The translations under genes were made by a program, and so were the position numbers. A stretch of DNA of 64,000 bases from Ianthella basta. Taxonomy: Eukaryota > Porifera > Demospongiae > Verongiida > Ianthellidae. The notes beneath the pieces were generated by a model. That model searched no databases. It was not told the DNA's origin and worked only from the letters and a program-made list of their open reading frames with translations. The stretch spans positions 2,528,427 through 2,592,426 of the forward strand of contig OZ025882.1 in assembly GCA_964019415.1 (NCBI GenBank). Reading direction: 5' to 3'. Shown here one piece after another: positions 42,368 through 53,779 of this stretch; position 1 is the first letter of the stretch; each line of letters begins with the position of its first letter.

Positions 42368-45300
42368 CTACATAAGTTCTGTTTTCCACTGCTTTAGAAT
42401 ATTAAATGTTTCTAGAGCAGCTCGTAGCTGGAGCCCTATATCCACAAACAAGAAGTCTGTGCCTTGTTGGCCTACTGCGTTATAGTACTCCTTGAGGCCA
42501 GCTGTGCATTCTTGAAACCACAAACTGGCTGTGATGGGTGGGGAGGGAGGAGGCGTGCTCCTGTGCACATTCATTTGGTGGGCAGGTAAAAAGGGGACAA
42601 ATCGTGTTGTCAGCATCTGCACAGTTCTGTGAAGGAATGCAATTAAGTATAAATGATGTACCAACCACTAAGGCCCATTTACAGGTGGATAGTCTAGTGC
42701 TATATATTTTCATCTACGGTATGTTATGCACTTAAACGAGTGACTGATTCATGCAGCCCTCTCCTTGTTACTGTATCATGCTTCCTACATGTCCCTAGGG
42801 CCATGTATGCATGGACATACTGCAGGTATTCTTTATAGCCATTTTGGAATGACATAATGTCTTCAAGCTCCTTGAACCGTCTGCATCCTTTGTCACTAAT
42901 GCACTGCAAGCACAGCAATATGGCACATCCATCAGCTTTGCACAAGATTGGGGTATATAAGACTGTGTATGCCTAACTATATTTTTAAAGTTTTAAACAG
43001 CAGCTAATCACCTTCCAGGACACATGGGTTTGATGCCTCTGACTGACTGATGCCCTCACTGCGGACAATAGGTACTTTAAGCTCAGAAAGTCACCTTTCT
43101 CATGGAGGTGTCGGCACACAGTTATCACATGCTCCAATATGGCTACCTGCAGGCAAGGATTATGCGTATATACACACAAACTATATTTTCTCTTTACTTG
43201 AAGACTATAATATAAAGAGCATGATTATATATACATTTTGGTGCACAGTGTAGAGGGGGAATGCTACAGCGGTGTTGGGTCAGCTGCCACTTAATGACGA
43301 CTGACTGTTGCGTGCATAATTGCATGCAACCTGATTGATAGGGTATAGAGTAGATTTATCTTTATAATTAATTGTATAATTTCTTTAGGTGCATGATTTC
43401 TCTCATATATGTGTGACATATGCATATTTCACTTATTTATACAAAGTTGTACTTCCTTTAATGAATGATGCGCGTGTCCATTGCATAATAGCTGCACCAT
43501 AGGAAATATACACCGTAGTCATTCTTCAATATTAATGTGCACACGCACATGCTGATACCTTCCTGCTCTTCTTCTCACTGTCACGATAGCAGAATGAGGT
43601 GATTGGAAGAGAGAGGTCAAGGGAGTGGGCCTGGAGTGCCTGGTTGACTGGGTTGGTCAGGGGCTGAAGATGGCCCTTTTCCACTAAGTATTCGGCCACT
43701 TGCAGGGGGGAGAAAGACAGCACCACATCCCCCAGGCTCTTGGACATGATCCTGCACAGAATTACATATACATGCAGTAGGTTTTTCATGTACGTGTAAC
43801 AGGAAGTATCAAAGATGCACTGGTGCTGTGCATGTAATGCTGTAAAGGGAAGCTAGCACTGTGTGTGTGAGTGGCGAATAACTGTTTTTTATTCAAAAAT
43901 GCAATGTGGGACATGAGTTGCATTTTGCAGAAAGACAAGATCTTACTTTGCAGCCAATTTCTCAGGGTCTGTCTTAGGCTCACACAACTCTGAATGAAAG
44001 GGTGCCCTTCCGACAAGGCCCCTCACAGTATCCTGTACATATGGGAGCACATGACTGCACAGTCAAGTATACGTACGTACTATACCACATGGCTGCATGG
44101 CATACCCTTGGGCTATGAGCATGTGTGTGTATGTGTATGCAGTGTACGTGTCAGGATGCTTGCTTGTATTGTATGATGTCTGGTTCAGATCTGTGTGCTT
44201 GCGTGTCATACTGTATCTGGTGTTCTGGTCAGCACTGCTGTCTCCTGCAGTCTTGCTCTGATGTGCTGCACCTCTGCCTCAGTGCCGGTCAACCAGTGGC
44301 CGTCACTGAGCATGTCATGGATGCCTTCTGCTAGTGACTTGCTGCTTGAGCTTGTGCTGTGCAGGCTGTTGGCAGGTGTCACCTGCACAAAGCAGGCTAG
44401 GACCTGCATGTGTACATACATATGCATATGGGCACAATTACCATGAAGCACCATGGAAAGAGTTGCAGATGCACTTTAGATTAATCAGTGCACGTGGGTC
44501 TATGTTTGTATGTGAAAGTGTATGCATTCATTAGCTGATTATGATCATAATGTTATACGTATGTATGCATGGTGCTAAAATCACAACACCTTGAGAATTC
44601 TATCTTGCAGTGGCTTCATAATCTCCCTCACCCATACTTGGTATGGATATTTAGCACATGTGGCCATGTCAGTCCCAACCTGTGCTAGCACAGCTAGGCT
44701 CTCTTCAGCTGTAGGTGAAGAGACAAGTGGATTAGGAGCCTCTTTAGGCAGTCTTTTGATGTCTATCAGTGTCTGCAGTAGCCATTTGCTGCCTCTAGTC
44801 CCAGTCATGTATGTGGTGTGTAGCCATTCCACACTTGGCACGTTACTGACTTCCATCAGTTTCTTGACAAATTGGTCTGTATAATGACATAATACCATGT
44901 TGATATATATACATAGCTACTACACATGTAGTGCATGAATGCATGTACCATATGTAGTGTCCATAATAATTATGCAATTAGATATAGGCAGATAAATTTT
45001 AATGTAATCAGTGTGTGCCCCTTCATCAATTCTGGTCTATAGACTGAACTTCCATGCATGCTTGGGCGTGTGTATTGTGTTGTTTTAGATCAAAGGTGCA
45101 CGGGTACGTATGGATGTGCAATAGGTACAAAATTAATCTACTTCAATTTAGAGCTATTACTGCTGGACACGCATACTGTAACAGTAGGTAACAGATTGGT
45201 TTGCAATGATGTAACTTGCCCTTGCCGAGCTTCATTGCTAACGCTATGGTCCATGCAAAGACTCCTCTTTTGTCTTTGATGTGACATAAACACTTTGGTC

Positions 45301-46448
45301 CTCTCTGCACCGGCCCCACTGCCTTGTGCCATGGGTGGCTGCAGGCACCCACCAGGTGGGCAAGAACGTAGTTCACTGGGCCCACATGGCAGTGCTGTAG
45401 ACTACTAGGGTTATCCCCCTCTTGGGGGTTGGGCCAGGTGTGGTCCAGTGAGTTGGCTATGACAGCCCAATAGTCATTCCAGAATGAAGGGTAGCTGCCC
45501 TAAGTGTGTGTGAACATAAGGGTATGCTCATCAGTGACCATGATGCATCTAAATTATTACATAACATTGAATGAGCACTATGTATAGACATATGCTTTTA
45601 CCTCTTTCATAAGGACCATGCACCAGTACACGTCTTTGACACTGCAAGAGTGTTGGATGCCATGTCTGATATCATCAAGGTAGTTCTGTAGTGACCTGTA
45701 AATGTGCATAGCCACATGTATAGCTAGAGAACAGTGTAACGCACCAAAACAGGTGCATGCACATAAAGTATAATTATGGAGAAGCACATGGTGAGTGGGA
45801 GTTGCAAGTATATACCTGCAACACTGCAACATCATGGACTGCATGATGCGCCTACAAACACGTACTGCTGTGTGGATGATTTGTATCACTTATGTAGCAA
45901 GCTTATGATCATGTTGGTTGACATAGCTAGCTAGCTTGCACTGCAGGTGATTGTCTCTGTACTCTACCCTGAGGTGCCCATGTACTGCAAATACATACCA
46001 AGTGAGAACCTTTTGCTTTGTTAGAAGTCTCAGAAGGGATTTACAGTGCCTAAGCCATAGATAATCATCCTCTGCAAGAGAGTTCCATCTTCTGCACACC
46101 AGCCCACACTGCACCAGGTCTGCACATGCAGAAGCACAATTGTGCATTGATACGTACATGCATAGTGTTGTAAGTGCATCGTTTCTATTGCCATACTTAT
46201 TTATGCATTGCATGCACCCACTCTAATAAGTCAACAAGCCAATGCACCTATAGCCATGTAGAACATGCTAGCATGCATGGACCAAGCCACGTGCACACTG
46301 CAGACTACATGTTCCATGGCTGTGCTCTGATACACATTCCTTACAATACAAAGTCAATGCAAACGCGTGCACCTTTTGGATGTAGGTGCTCCAATATTAG
46401 CCTGATCAATTCATTTGGATGACCGCTGCAAGAGCATTCGTGCGCCAT
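42368..46448 (-). CDS. F-box protein with RasGEF-like domain, 11 exons
   Basis: Exons, 5' to 3': 46448-46373, 46119-45999, 45695-45602, 45499-45220, 44876-44590, 44403-44236, 44032-43947, 43751-43559, 43146-43012, 42903-42772, 42616-42368; 606 residues with phases closing. The N-terminus is an F-box (PNELIRLILEHLHP ... LVQCGLVCRRWNSLAEDDYLW), which would bind SKP1. The middle (YPSFWNDYWAVIANSLDHTW and following) is unrecognised. The C-terminal 250 residues look like a RasGEF catalytic module: LEHVITVCRHLHEKGDFLSL, KYLLSAVRAS, SWKCISDKGCRRFKELE, then VPFLP near the end. The intron after 45220 uses a GC donor (AAGG|GCAAGT), the only site that keeps phase. I infer an SCF-type adaptor tied to a small-GTPase exchange factor. 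The C-terminal assignment is from pattern, not alignment. Confidence 0.7.
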
Positions 46449-47282
46449 GCTGCATCCGCGCGCAGTGCGAAGCACATGGAGCAGGATGAACAGCAGTAAA
46501 AATGCCAACCGAGCCGCGCCATGGTAACACTACAGGTTTGAATATTCAAGAGTCCTGGGTACCGAATCAGCTGCAGCCTCTAGCGAGTAACGCGGCGGGC
46601 GAATAAAATCGGAAGTCCAGCCGTCGCCTGGGGGCAGTCAAGAGATAGATCTTGATTGCTTTCTTATCACAGCGCTGTCACCCATGGCACCGGTGGATGC
46701 GCCTATGGTGGATCGAAGCGCAAATAGGACTAAGGTAACACAGCTGGCGACACGCTTGCATGCCCTTTCGGCGGCTGCCTGTTCACTGGCGTGCTGTGAG
46801 CGAGTCTGTATCCGTCTAGTAGCTATAGTAGTATGATTAGCTAATGTGCAGCATTGTCGCTGCCTTGCTCGTTGTTGCTATCTCAACCATTTAATCTGCA
46901 CAGCCTGCAGGAATGGTCAGAATCATGTTCATGCCTATACGTCCTGACAGTGTACAAGACCATGTGTTTTAATAGCTAATGTCTGTCATCCATCAAGCAT
47001 GCAGTGCATGTGCCCTAATATCAACATAGCAAACTTTATTTCATTTGGAAGATGTCTTGAACGAATTTCCATGTGCCATGCCATAGCTATATACCCGCGC
47101 GCAATGTCAAGCACACATCACTTATTCAGATCAGCCGCAACAAGTTGACTGCCAACCGCGAGCATGTCAGGGCCTGCTCAGCATCAGGTTGTTTGAATAT
47201 TCATGACCGGGGCACTTAAAACGTTGCGTCATTGCTTTTGAAAGCAGCCACTTCGTCGACCCTCCCCCTTTTAGAGCAAGTA
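46449..47282. other. Head-to-head gap between F-box/RasGEF gene and membrane protein
   Basis: About 830 bp with divergent promoters presumably at both ends. Near the left end are GC-rich gcatccgcgcgcagtgcg and agccgcgcc blocks. Two copies of tttgaatattca(a/t)ga (46539 and 47190) mark the edges of an internal duplication (see 46597-46735). Confidence 0.5.
46597..46735 (+). pseudogene. Decayed duplicate of the membrane-protein first exon
   Basis: aatcggaagtccagccgtcgcctgg...cagtcaagagatagatcttgattgcttt and gcgcaaataggactaagg track the true exon 1 (47299-47403: aagtctagtcatcgcttgg...cagtcaagggaggaatcttgattgcttt, gcgcaagtaggtaag). One inserted G after tgg and a tag in the ILIAF region break the frame, and the donor gtaag has become ctaag. 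A diverged tandem copy about 690 bp upstream of the functional exon. Confidence 0.65.
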
Positions 47283-50084
47283 ATGGCGGACGGCAGTGAG
47301 AAGGGAAAGCGAAGTCTAGTCATCGCTTGGGCAGTCAAGGGAGGAATCTTGATTGCTTTTTTAATCGCACTGTCACCTGTAGCACTAGTAGAAGCGCAAG
47401 TAGGTAAGTCTGACGTGCAGAGCTGGAGAATGCACACACCCCTTTCGCTAACTTCCTTCCACGTGTTGTGCTATGGGGGATTCTGTGCGTCCGCCTTCAG
47501 CTTGCACTCCAGGAAACGACAGCACGTGCAATGACCTCTCGAGGTGCGACAATGGCTCTTCTCGGTGTGTGTGTGTCCCCGGTGCGTTCAGTCCTACGGG
47601 GGAAAACAACGACTGCAGGAATAGCTCTGGTTAGTTGGCAGTGTTTAATACATTGGGTAGACGTCTTAGCTTTACATGCCGTCTGGTGCAATGTTGTATA
47701 TATATGGGCATGGAACTAGAGCCGCATGTTTCCTGATGATTGAGTTGAATACTCACAATGGTCCATCTGCAGTGGTTGATCCAGCCTGTGTAGTACCTGG
47801 TTGCGTATACTGCACGGACACCAGTGGATGTGTAAAGTAAGTGTGTGCTGTGTGTATGCTGCATAGTACAATGAATGTGCATATAAACATTAAAGCTTAC
47901 AAAACGTTGCATGTATTTGTTGTGTGATCTTTGTGCCTGCGTGTATTACCTGGTACATGTCATTCAGTGAGCCAGTATTAATGAACCAGTATTATTGTTA
48001 ATATGCTATTGGTTGTTTGCTAACTAATTTACAGCTTCTTGTCTTTGCTGAGGCCCCTATATAGGGAGGTTAAGCACCATATTGAAACAATAAAGTTTAC
48101 TTGCCTGCATAACTTGTTACAGTATATTGTATTTATTCAGGGAGCATTAACTTGAGTTGTAGCATGTTGTCTTGTCCTCCAATTGCCAGGTGTGTCAATT
48201 TCCTATACATTGCATCAGATGGTCGCCAAATTTGCTATGAAGACTGTCCATCTGGAACAGTAGGAATTAGAAATGCATATCGGAACACAATTCCTAGAGG
48301 ATTTTGTGAAGGTAAATGAACTGTTTATAAGAGATAGAATGGGGCAATCAAATGGGAATGGGGTTGTGACTGTAGTGGTAGTGAATGGGTGTGTAGCTGT
48401 GGGCATGGATGGGTGTGGTTTTGGGGGTGGAGGGAAATGTGTTTGTGAGTGTGGACAAGTACGTGTGTTAATATATGCCATGACATGCAGTGTAGATGTA
48501 TATCTTTGTCATTTTTCAAGTCTGGTCGATTATTTGCCTTCACACAGGCGAGACTGTCCGTAGCTCAGTGGATGAGCTGGTTCTGATCGTTGTTGTCAAC
48601 GTTGTTGGTGTTCTCCTGTTGGTTGTGTCAGCTTCATTTGGTGGCTACTGCATATTTGCTTGCATCAAGGCAAGAAGGTGTGTTCACATGCTTCCTAGTA
48701 CTACTCGTGTGTCTCAACACCACCACAGTGTTGCTTAATCGCTAGTTACCAGCCATCATGGCAATGTGTAATGTGTTTCAGGAGCTGTGTTGCAAGCATT
48801 ACTCACTTATGCAGTGATATCTAGACCAGTGCTTCATTAGCTCCTTGCTATATAGATTTAGGGGAAGTTGTCACTCTTTGGTGTTTTGTCTGAGTTGTCT
48901 CTTACTTGTGTTTTGTGCTTGTACTGTTCCTTGTGTACCAGGGTGAGCTCATTTGAGGTCCAGGACAGCAGTGCAGAGAGTGGATATACTCAGAGGAATG
49001 TTGGGTATACTGACGCTTCCAGGAATCCACCTACACTGACGGGGCAGAGAATGAAGGTGAGGGTGAGAGTGAGGGTAGGGTGAGGGTGTGGGTAGGGTGA
49101 CGGTGAGGGTAGGGTGATGGTGAGGGTGAGGGTAGGGTGAGGGTTGGGTGAGGGTGAGAGTAAGGTGAGGGTGAGGGTAGGGTGAAGGTGAGGGTAGGGT
49201 GAGGGTGAGAGTAGGGTGAGGATGAGAGTAGGGTGACGGTGAGGGTAGGATGAGGGTAGGGTGAGGGTTGGGTGAGGGTTGGGTGAGGGTAGGGTGAGGG
49301 TGAGGGTAGGGTGAGGGTGAGAGTAGGTTGAGGGTGAGAGTAGGGTGAGGGTGAGGGTAGGTGTGCGCATTGGTGAAGGTGAGAGAAAGGGTGAGGCATG
49401 AGGATGAGAATAGGTAAGGGTAGTGTGAGTATAAGAATGAGGGTATTGACAGGGGGCGAGGGTGAGGTGAGGGACCAGAGGGAGTAAGGCGATTAGTAGG
49501 GTCCACCTGGTTTAAGAATCCAGACATGCCTAATAATTGTATGTCCACCTTATATGTATTTTGGTGACATATGCTTTAAACAGATGTACTGTGTTCAGTA
49601 AATGTAACTGCCTCTTCTCTCAATGTTCATACTGTATGTTGTACAGGATCCCCATAATGTAGAATTGTCAGGGGACAGGCAGAGCAAACTCTTTGATGGA
49701 GAAGGAGATTATGGTACATGTGTGTGCATGTGAGAGAGTGAGTATGTGTCCATTAGCACATGCCATTCTTTGCTTTGTGTATTTTCAGGAGTGCATGTGA
49801 TGTTGTGCAGTTCTGTTTAGTTCCATGTGCTTTCAATGTCCATTTTCTCCTCCTCCCTTGTATACATAGATGCCATGTTCGGATATGAAGAGCACTCAGA
49901 GGAGTTGATTGAGTTCTTGCTGAAACTGGACAAGCTGCGCAAGCACTCCACAGAATTCCTGAGGATGCTGAATGACATGAGACGGAGGCTCAAGGAGCTG
50001 CCTGCTGAAGCACCAGCTGCAGTGTCCTACAGGTAATAGCATACTGCACTTGTGAATGTGTACATTGAAGGTAGCAATTGTGTG

Positions 50085-50165
<81 letters not shown>

Positions 50166-50657
50166 ACGCATGTGTGCGTGTGTTCAAGGTTCAAGGCATG
50201 CGGGTGTGTGGGCATGTGTGGGTGTGCATATGGGGAAAAGGGATGTGTATGTATGCGAGGCTTACTGGTCATATGTGCCACTGCTTTATGCTTATGCATA
50301 CACTCATGCCAACCAACCTTCACTGGCCCTTTCTGTACAGAAACGTCATGAGTGACATCACCCGGCTCCTCTTCTTGCTGAACAAGAAACCAGAGAATGT
50401 AGAGATGCCTCCTGATGGCATGCAGCTTCTGGAGTGGTCAGAGCAGACCCTGCACCACTACCTGGAGTCACAGGTGGGTGCAGCCCGTACACCATACATG
50501 CACACTCACTTGTTTAATATATTCTCAGATTGTAGCATGATTTTTAATTGTATTGACCCAGAAACGTGCTTTGGCTAGACGTCGACAGGTGGAGCAAGGC
50601 AACCGACCCGCTCATCAAAGCTCCTATGAGGAGCATCAGGCCGAGACCCACTTTTGA
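47283..50657 (+). CDS. Single-pass type I membrane protein, EGF-like, 10 exons
   Basis: Exons: 47283-47403, 47501-47629, 47773-47836, 48190-48311, 48548-48677, 48942-49056, 49647-49713, 49870-50032, 50341-50473, 50562-50657; 379 residues, phases closing. N-terminal signal/anchor (VKGGILIAFLIALSPVALVE), an EGF-like cysteine set (CTPGNDSTCNDLSRC ... RCVCVPGAFSP), then furin-like Cys repeats (CVVPGCVYCTDTSGCVKCVN, ICYEDCPSGTVG). One transmembrane helix (ELVLIVVVNVVGVLLLVVS) leads into a 210-residue cytoplasmic tail with an amphipathic helical block (EELIEFLLKLDKLRKHSTEF), LLFLLNKKPENVEMPPDG, and a charged end. I do not recognise the family. The extracellular Cys-rich plus helical tail layout suggests a receptor or adhesion protein. 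Intron 6 begins with a tandem array at its donor. Confidence 0.75.
49057..49480. repeat. Telomere-like GTGAGG/GTAGGG array starting at a donor
   Basis: Directly after exon 6 of the membrane-protein gene (...atgaag) the intron begins gtgagggtgagagtgagggtaggg and continues for more than 300 bp in GTGAGG, GTAGGG and TGACGG hexamer variants. The first copy of the repeat is the splice donor itself. Confidence 0.9.
50092..50163. repeat. (TG)n microsatellite
   Basis: About 36 TG units in intron 8 of the membrane-protein gene. Confidence 0.95.
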
Positions 50658-51174
50658 CAATGACCCACACACACACTACACAGTGCTCCTCATCACCGCA
50701 GCACACATGTGTGACATGATGATGATGCCGGCATGCTTGTATCTATTATAATATAATGTAACCTAGTATCATTTATAATCTGTTGTATTGTATTTTAATA
50801 TTGAATAGGCTGTGAAGATGCATTAACGTTTTCATATGCTGCTAATGGTGTTAGATGGGCACTGGATATGCGCACATCTATGCAAATTACACATTTTAAA
50901 TTTATTTTTGTCTTTTCTAACTAATATAAGTTAATTGCTGTTATATGCTGTCACATACATACCTGGCTTGCATATAGCCTCACATAGTCAACCTGTACCC
51001 GCCCCACTGTGGCTTTTGCTTGGAGTGATTGGCATGCCATGCATGCATGGCCACCCTTGCTTTAATTTACAGCTTGACTGGTATATATATGTATGTACAT
51101 ATATACATACTTATAAACAGCATGCACACAAGAGTGCATGCACGTGTACACTGTACGTTGTCCCCTATAATGTA

Positions 51175-51499
51175 CAAGTGTATAAAAATTCCTTTAGAAT
51201 TAATAGGGATCTAGGAATGGCCAGCAGAAAAAGCATAGAAACAAGCAACAGTAACTCAACACCATGATGAACCACATTGTCGTGAAGTTCACTCTGCATT
51301 CCTAATTTCCTTGTACAGCTACATGGGCCCAAATGTCTAGCTAGCTAGTCCCATGTAGCTAAAAAGACATTAGGAATGCATAGCGAACTTCATGGCAATG
51401 TGGTTCATCATGGTGTTGAGTTACTATTGCTTGTTTCTATGCTTTTTCTGCTGGCCATACCTAGACCCCTATTAATTCTAAGGAATGTTTATACACTTG
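51175..51499. repeat. 325-bp foldback element
   Basis: caagtgtataaa(a/c)attcctt at the left returns inverted as aaggaatgtttatacacttg at the right. Arms are about 135-150 bp with a few mismatches and short indels, continuing through ctacatggg/cccatgtag to a tctagctagctag centre. It is intergenic, between the membrane-protein gene and tyrosinase. I see no transposase; a non-autonomous foldback/MITE is likely. Confidence 0.85.
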
Positions 51500-52177
51500 T
51501 TTGTACAGTTTTGCATATTCAAAGGACTATGGTTACATCAGATTGATACCAGCGCTGACTAATACCCCTTCCTTAAATTAGCTTAAGATTGTGCAGAACA
51601 TCGAGCACAGTTACGCCACTTTTAGATGAAGCCGCTGCCGTGTACCGCACGGTATACCAGCGCAACAAAATGGCGGCATTGGGATATCTTTAATACACAG
51701 GGAGGACAAATTTCCTGTCCGCTCCAGCGCTATCCTAATCGGATTGCCACCGGCGCTCAGATCCTAGTCCTGACTTAGGTGCGTAAGTCCTCGTACACGA
51801 TTTGGGTCCGTAGGTGCCCTGTGTCGTGCGCTAGGAGCGCGCAAATATTCGATGAAAAGACAAAATGGGGTACAAGCAGCCTATGACGCTTTTCTCTTAC
51901 GTGCACTCCAGGTTGCCTTTGGGTACGCTGCCGTCGTAAATACATCAAAAGAAGCCTACCCATGACCTTCAATTGTTCTTTGCCACTGCCGTTTGGCTAG
52001 TTTCACTGAAGCGCCCCAATACATTAAGATGGGGACGCCATTTTGAACCAGGCACATTCCTAAACAGACGTCACGAGCGTGACGTCTGTGAGCTTTCATA
52101 TTGAGAACTATGGAATTGGCACAGTTGCTTCAATAGAACTTGACTTGGTTAACATGATGAATTGCTAAGTTCATCTA
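51500..52177. other. Intergenic, promoter-like island without a gene
   Basis: Unique sequence richer in CG than its surroundings, with AAAATGGCGGC (51667), GCCATTTTG (52038) and the 24-bp palindrome at 52065-52088. The 65-codon minus frame at 51775-51972 (MKVMGRLLLMYLRRQRTQ) has no family resemblance that I can see. The block might be a relic of an LTR or promoter; compare the similar YY1-like plus CRE arrangement at 775-815. Confidence 0.35.
52065..52088. promoter_or_regulatory. Double CRE-type palindrome
   Basis: CAGACGTCACG-AG-CGTGACGTCTG: an 11-bp perfect inverted repeat holding two ATF/CREB-like GACGTCAC sites head to head. It lies 90 bp beyond the tyrosinase stop codon, so it is not in that gene's 5' region. 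Confidence 0.55.
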
Positions 52178-53779
52178 TTAATTCGATTTTGTGTCCATTT
52201 GAATTCTGGTGCAGTAGGCTGAAGTGGCATTAAAGCTTAGTGGGTAGCCTCCCTTATTGCACTGTGCACTGGGACATCCCACCTGATAGTCTGCTTCAGG
52301 GATACTCCATGGCAATTCGTCATATGTGTAACCAAGTTCTTTAGACACCTTGTAGACATCAGCAATTCTCTTCAGTGGGAAAAGTGGTACAAAATAATCA
52401 TTGAGGTTCTGGCCAGGTGGTCCACCATTTATCGGCTGATATGAAGGTGGATTTCTGTTGTATTTCTGCAGCCAGCGTTCGAAAATTCTATCAACATTTC
52501 CATGATGAAGAAAGAAGACAGGATCATTTGCCGATTCTGCTCCAAAGGATAAGTGCCCACCCACATACTCATGCACAAGGGAATGGATGTTTAGACCTCC
52601 ACCTGTTGAGTACATGCACTTCACAGCTTCACCTGCACACTGTTCTACGTGTCCCTCCAAACGATTGGCAAATCCAAAAGTGCCTTCAAATTGGTCAGGG
52701 GGTAAAGTCATTGCAACTGTCCTATAATCAGGTAGCCGAAGGCGTTGTGTTATATCATGCACAGTGCCACGCTGCAGGCGTCTGTTGGCCATACGATCAC
52801 CTTCAACATCACACAGTGTTCTTACTTTGGCACACTTTGCAGCAGATTCAGCTACCACTTTCTTTGCACTCTTTACCCAGTACTGTAGGTCACATACAAC
52901 TGGCCACATGCCATTCTCAAAAGTTGCTCCACTAACATTCACTGCCTCATCGCCTCTCTCAGGTAAACCAAAGAGTTCATTTGTAAATACATGGCAGGTC
53001 CCTGTGGGGGTCCAGTCCCAATATGGCAAAGTGAAGTCACTGATCCCCATTCTGTCTCCAATTCGGCGCAGCTCATTCTCATAGATCATCAGAAAATAGC
53101 GGTGCCAAGGAAGGAACGAATTGCAGTAATGGGCAAAGTGAATCTGAGTGCTTTCGGTGGCATTGGGAATAAGAACATTAGGACAGTATTCGCTAACTTT
53201 CTCTTTAATGCTGAGGAAGTGTGTGAACACAAGCATATCATAGGTTGACACATTCTGTAAGCTATAATAGCCATTTTCCTCCTCTGGAACACTGGTAATA
53301 GTTGCCCATTTCTTGTTTTCCTCATTTTTAGCTGCCTTTATGAGCTTGATGTAGTCGAATCGCTCCTTCTTGTTAAGATGCACAAAATTCCGTCGGACCA
53401 AGAGCTGGCTGGCATTCCGCTCCACACACTCACCAGCTTCATTAATAATGAACCCAAAGTCACACTGGCTACAGTCATAGCCTCTCCATCCTTCATGACA
53501 AGAGCAAACTCTCTCAAATATTTTAAGAGGCCACTGGTAGCGGACATCCTGTGGCCATCCTGGCAGGCCATGCAATATCTTGACAATAGTTGCATTTGCT
53601 GAGTTCCAGGATCTCTCAACTTCTTCACGAATGCTCACACATGTTCCATGTGAGCCACAGTTGTCTGGACAGCACGTCCTAGAACTGAGACTGTTCTGTG
53701 TGTTGCAGGCAGCAGGGAACTGCCCCCTGGCCAGAGGCAATGTACACAAGATGAAGAGCAGAGTTGCCACTACTGCCAT
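52178..53779 (-). CDS. Secreted tyrosinase with EGF-like segment, intronless
   Basis: A 533-residue single-exon frame from ATG 53779 (MAVVATLLFILCTLPLARG, a signal peptide) to TAA 52178. Cys-rich N-terminus as in animal tyrosinases (CCPDNCGSHGTC, then CSCHEGWRGYDCSQCDFGF, EGF-like). CuA site: the first His probably in LVFTHFL, then HYCNSFLPWHRYFLMIYENE. CuB site: NIHSLVHEYVGGH, then NDPVFFLHHGNVDRIFERW. All copper histidines appear present. The enzyme would oxidise tyrosine or o-diphenols, for pigment, protein cross-linking or defence. No C-terminal transmembrane helix, unlike vertebrate melanosomal tyrosinases, so it should be secreted. The open frame also extends upstream to 53806, but that codon is TTG. 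No intron interrupts it although its neighbours are split, which would fit retroposition or intron loss. Confidence 0.93.
   Translation of the reverse strand: MAVVATLLFILCTLPLARGQFPAACNTQNSLSSRTCCPDNCGSHGTCVSIREEVERSWNSANATIVKILHGLPGWPQDVRYQWPLKIFERVCSCHEGWRGYDCSQCDFGFIINEAGECVERNASQLLVRRNFVHLNKKERFDYIKLIKAAKNEENKKWATITSVPEEENGYYSLQNVSTYDMLVFTHFLSIKEKVSEYCPNVLIPNATESTQIHFAHYCNSFLPWHRYFLMIYENELRRIGDRMGISDFTLPYWDWTPTGTCHVFTNELFGLPERGDEAVNVSGATFENGMWPVVCDLQYWVKSAKKVVAESAAKCAKVRTLCDVEGDRMANRRLQRGTVHDITQRLRLPDYRTVAMTLPPDQFEGTFGFANRLEGHVEQCAGEAVKCMYSTGGGLNIHSLVHEYVGGHLSFGAESANDPVFFLHHGNVDRIFERWLQKYNRNPPSYQPINGGPPGQNLNDYFVPLFPLKRIADVYKVSKELGYTYDELPWSIPEADYQVGCPSAQCNKGGYPLSFNATSAYCTRIQMDTKSN

Noticed and set aside
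49057..49480. Interstitial telomere
   Set aside because: The hexamers are mostly GTGAGG and GTAGGG rather than TTAGGG, and the array grows from a splice donor.
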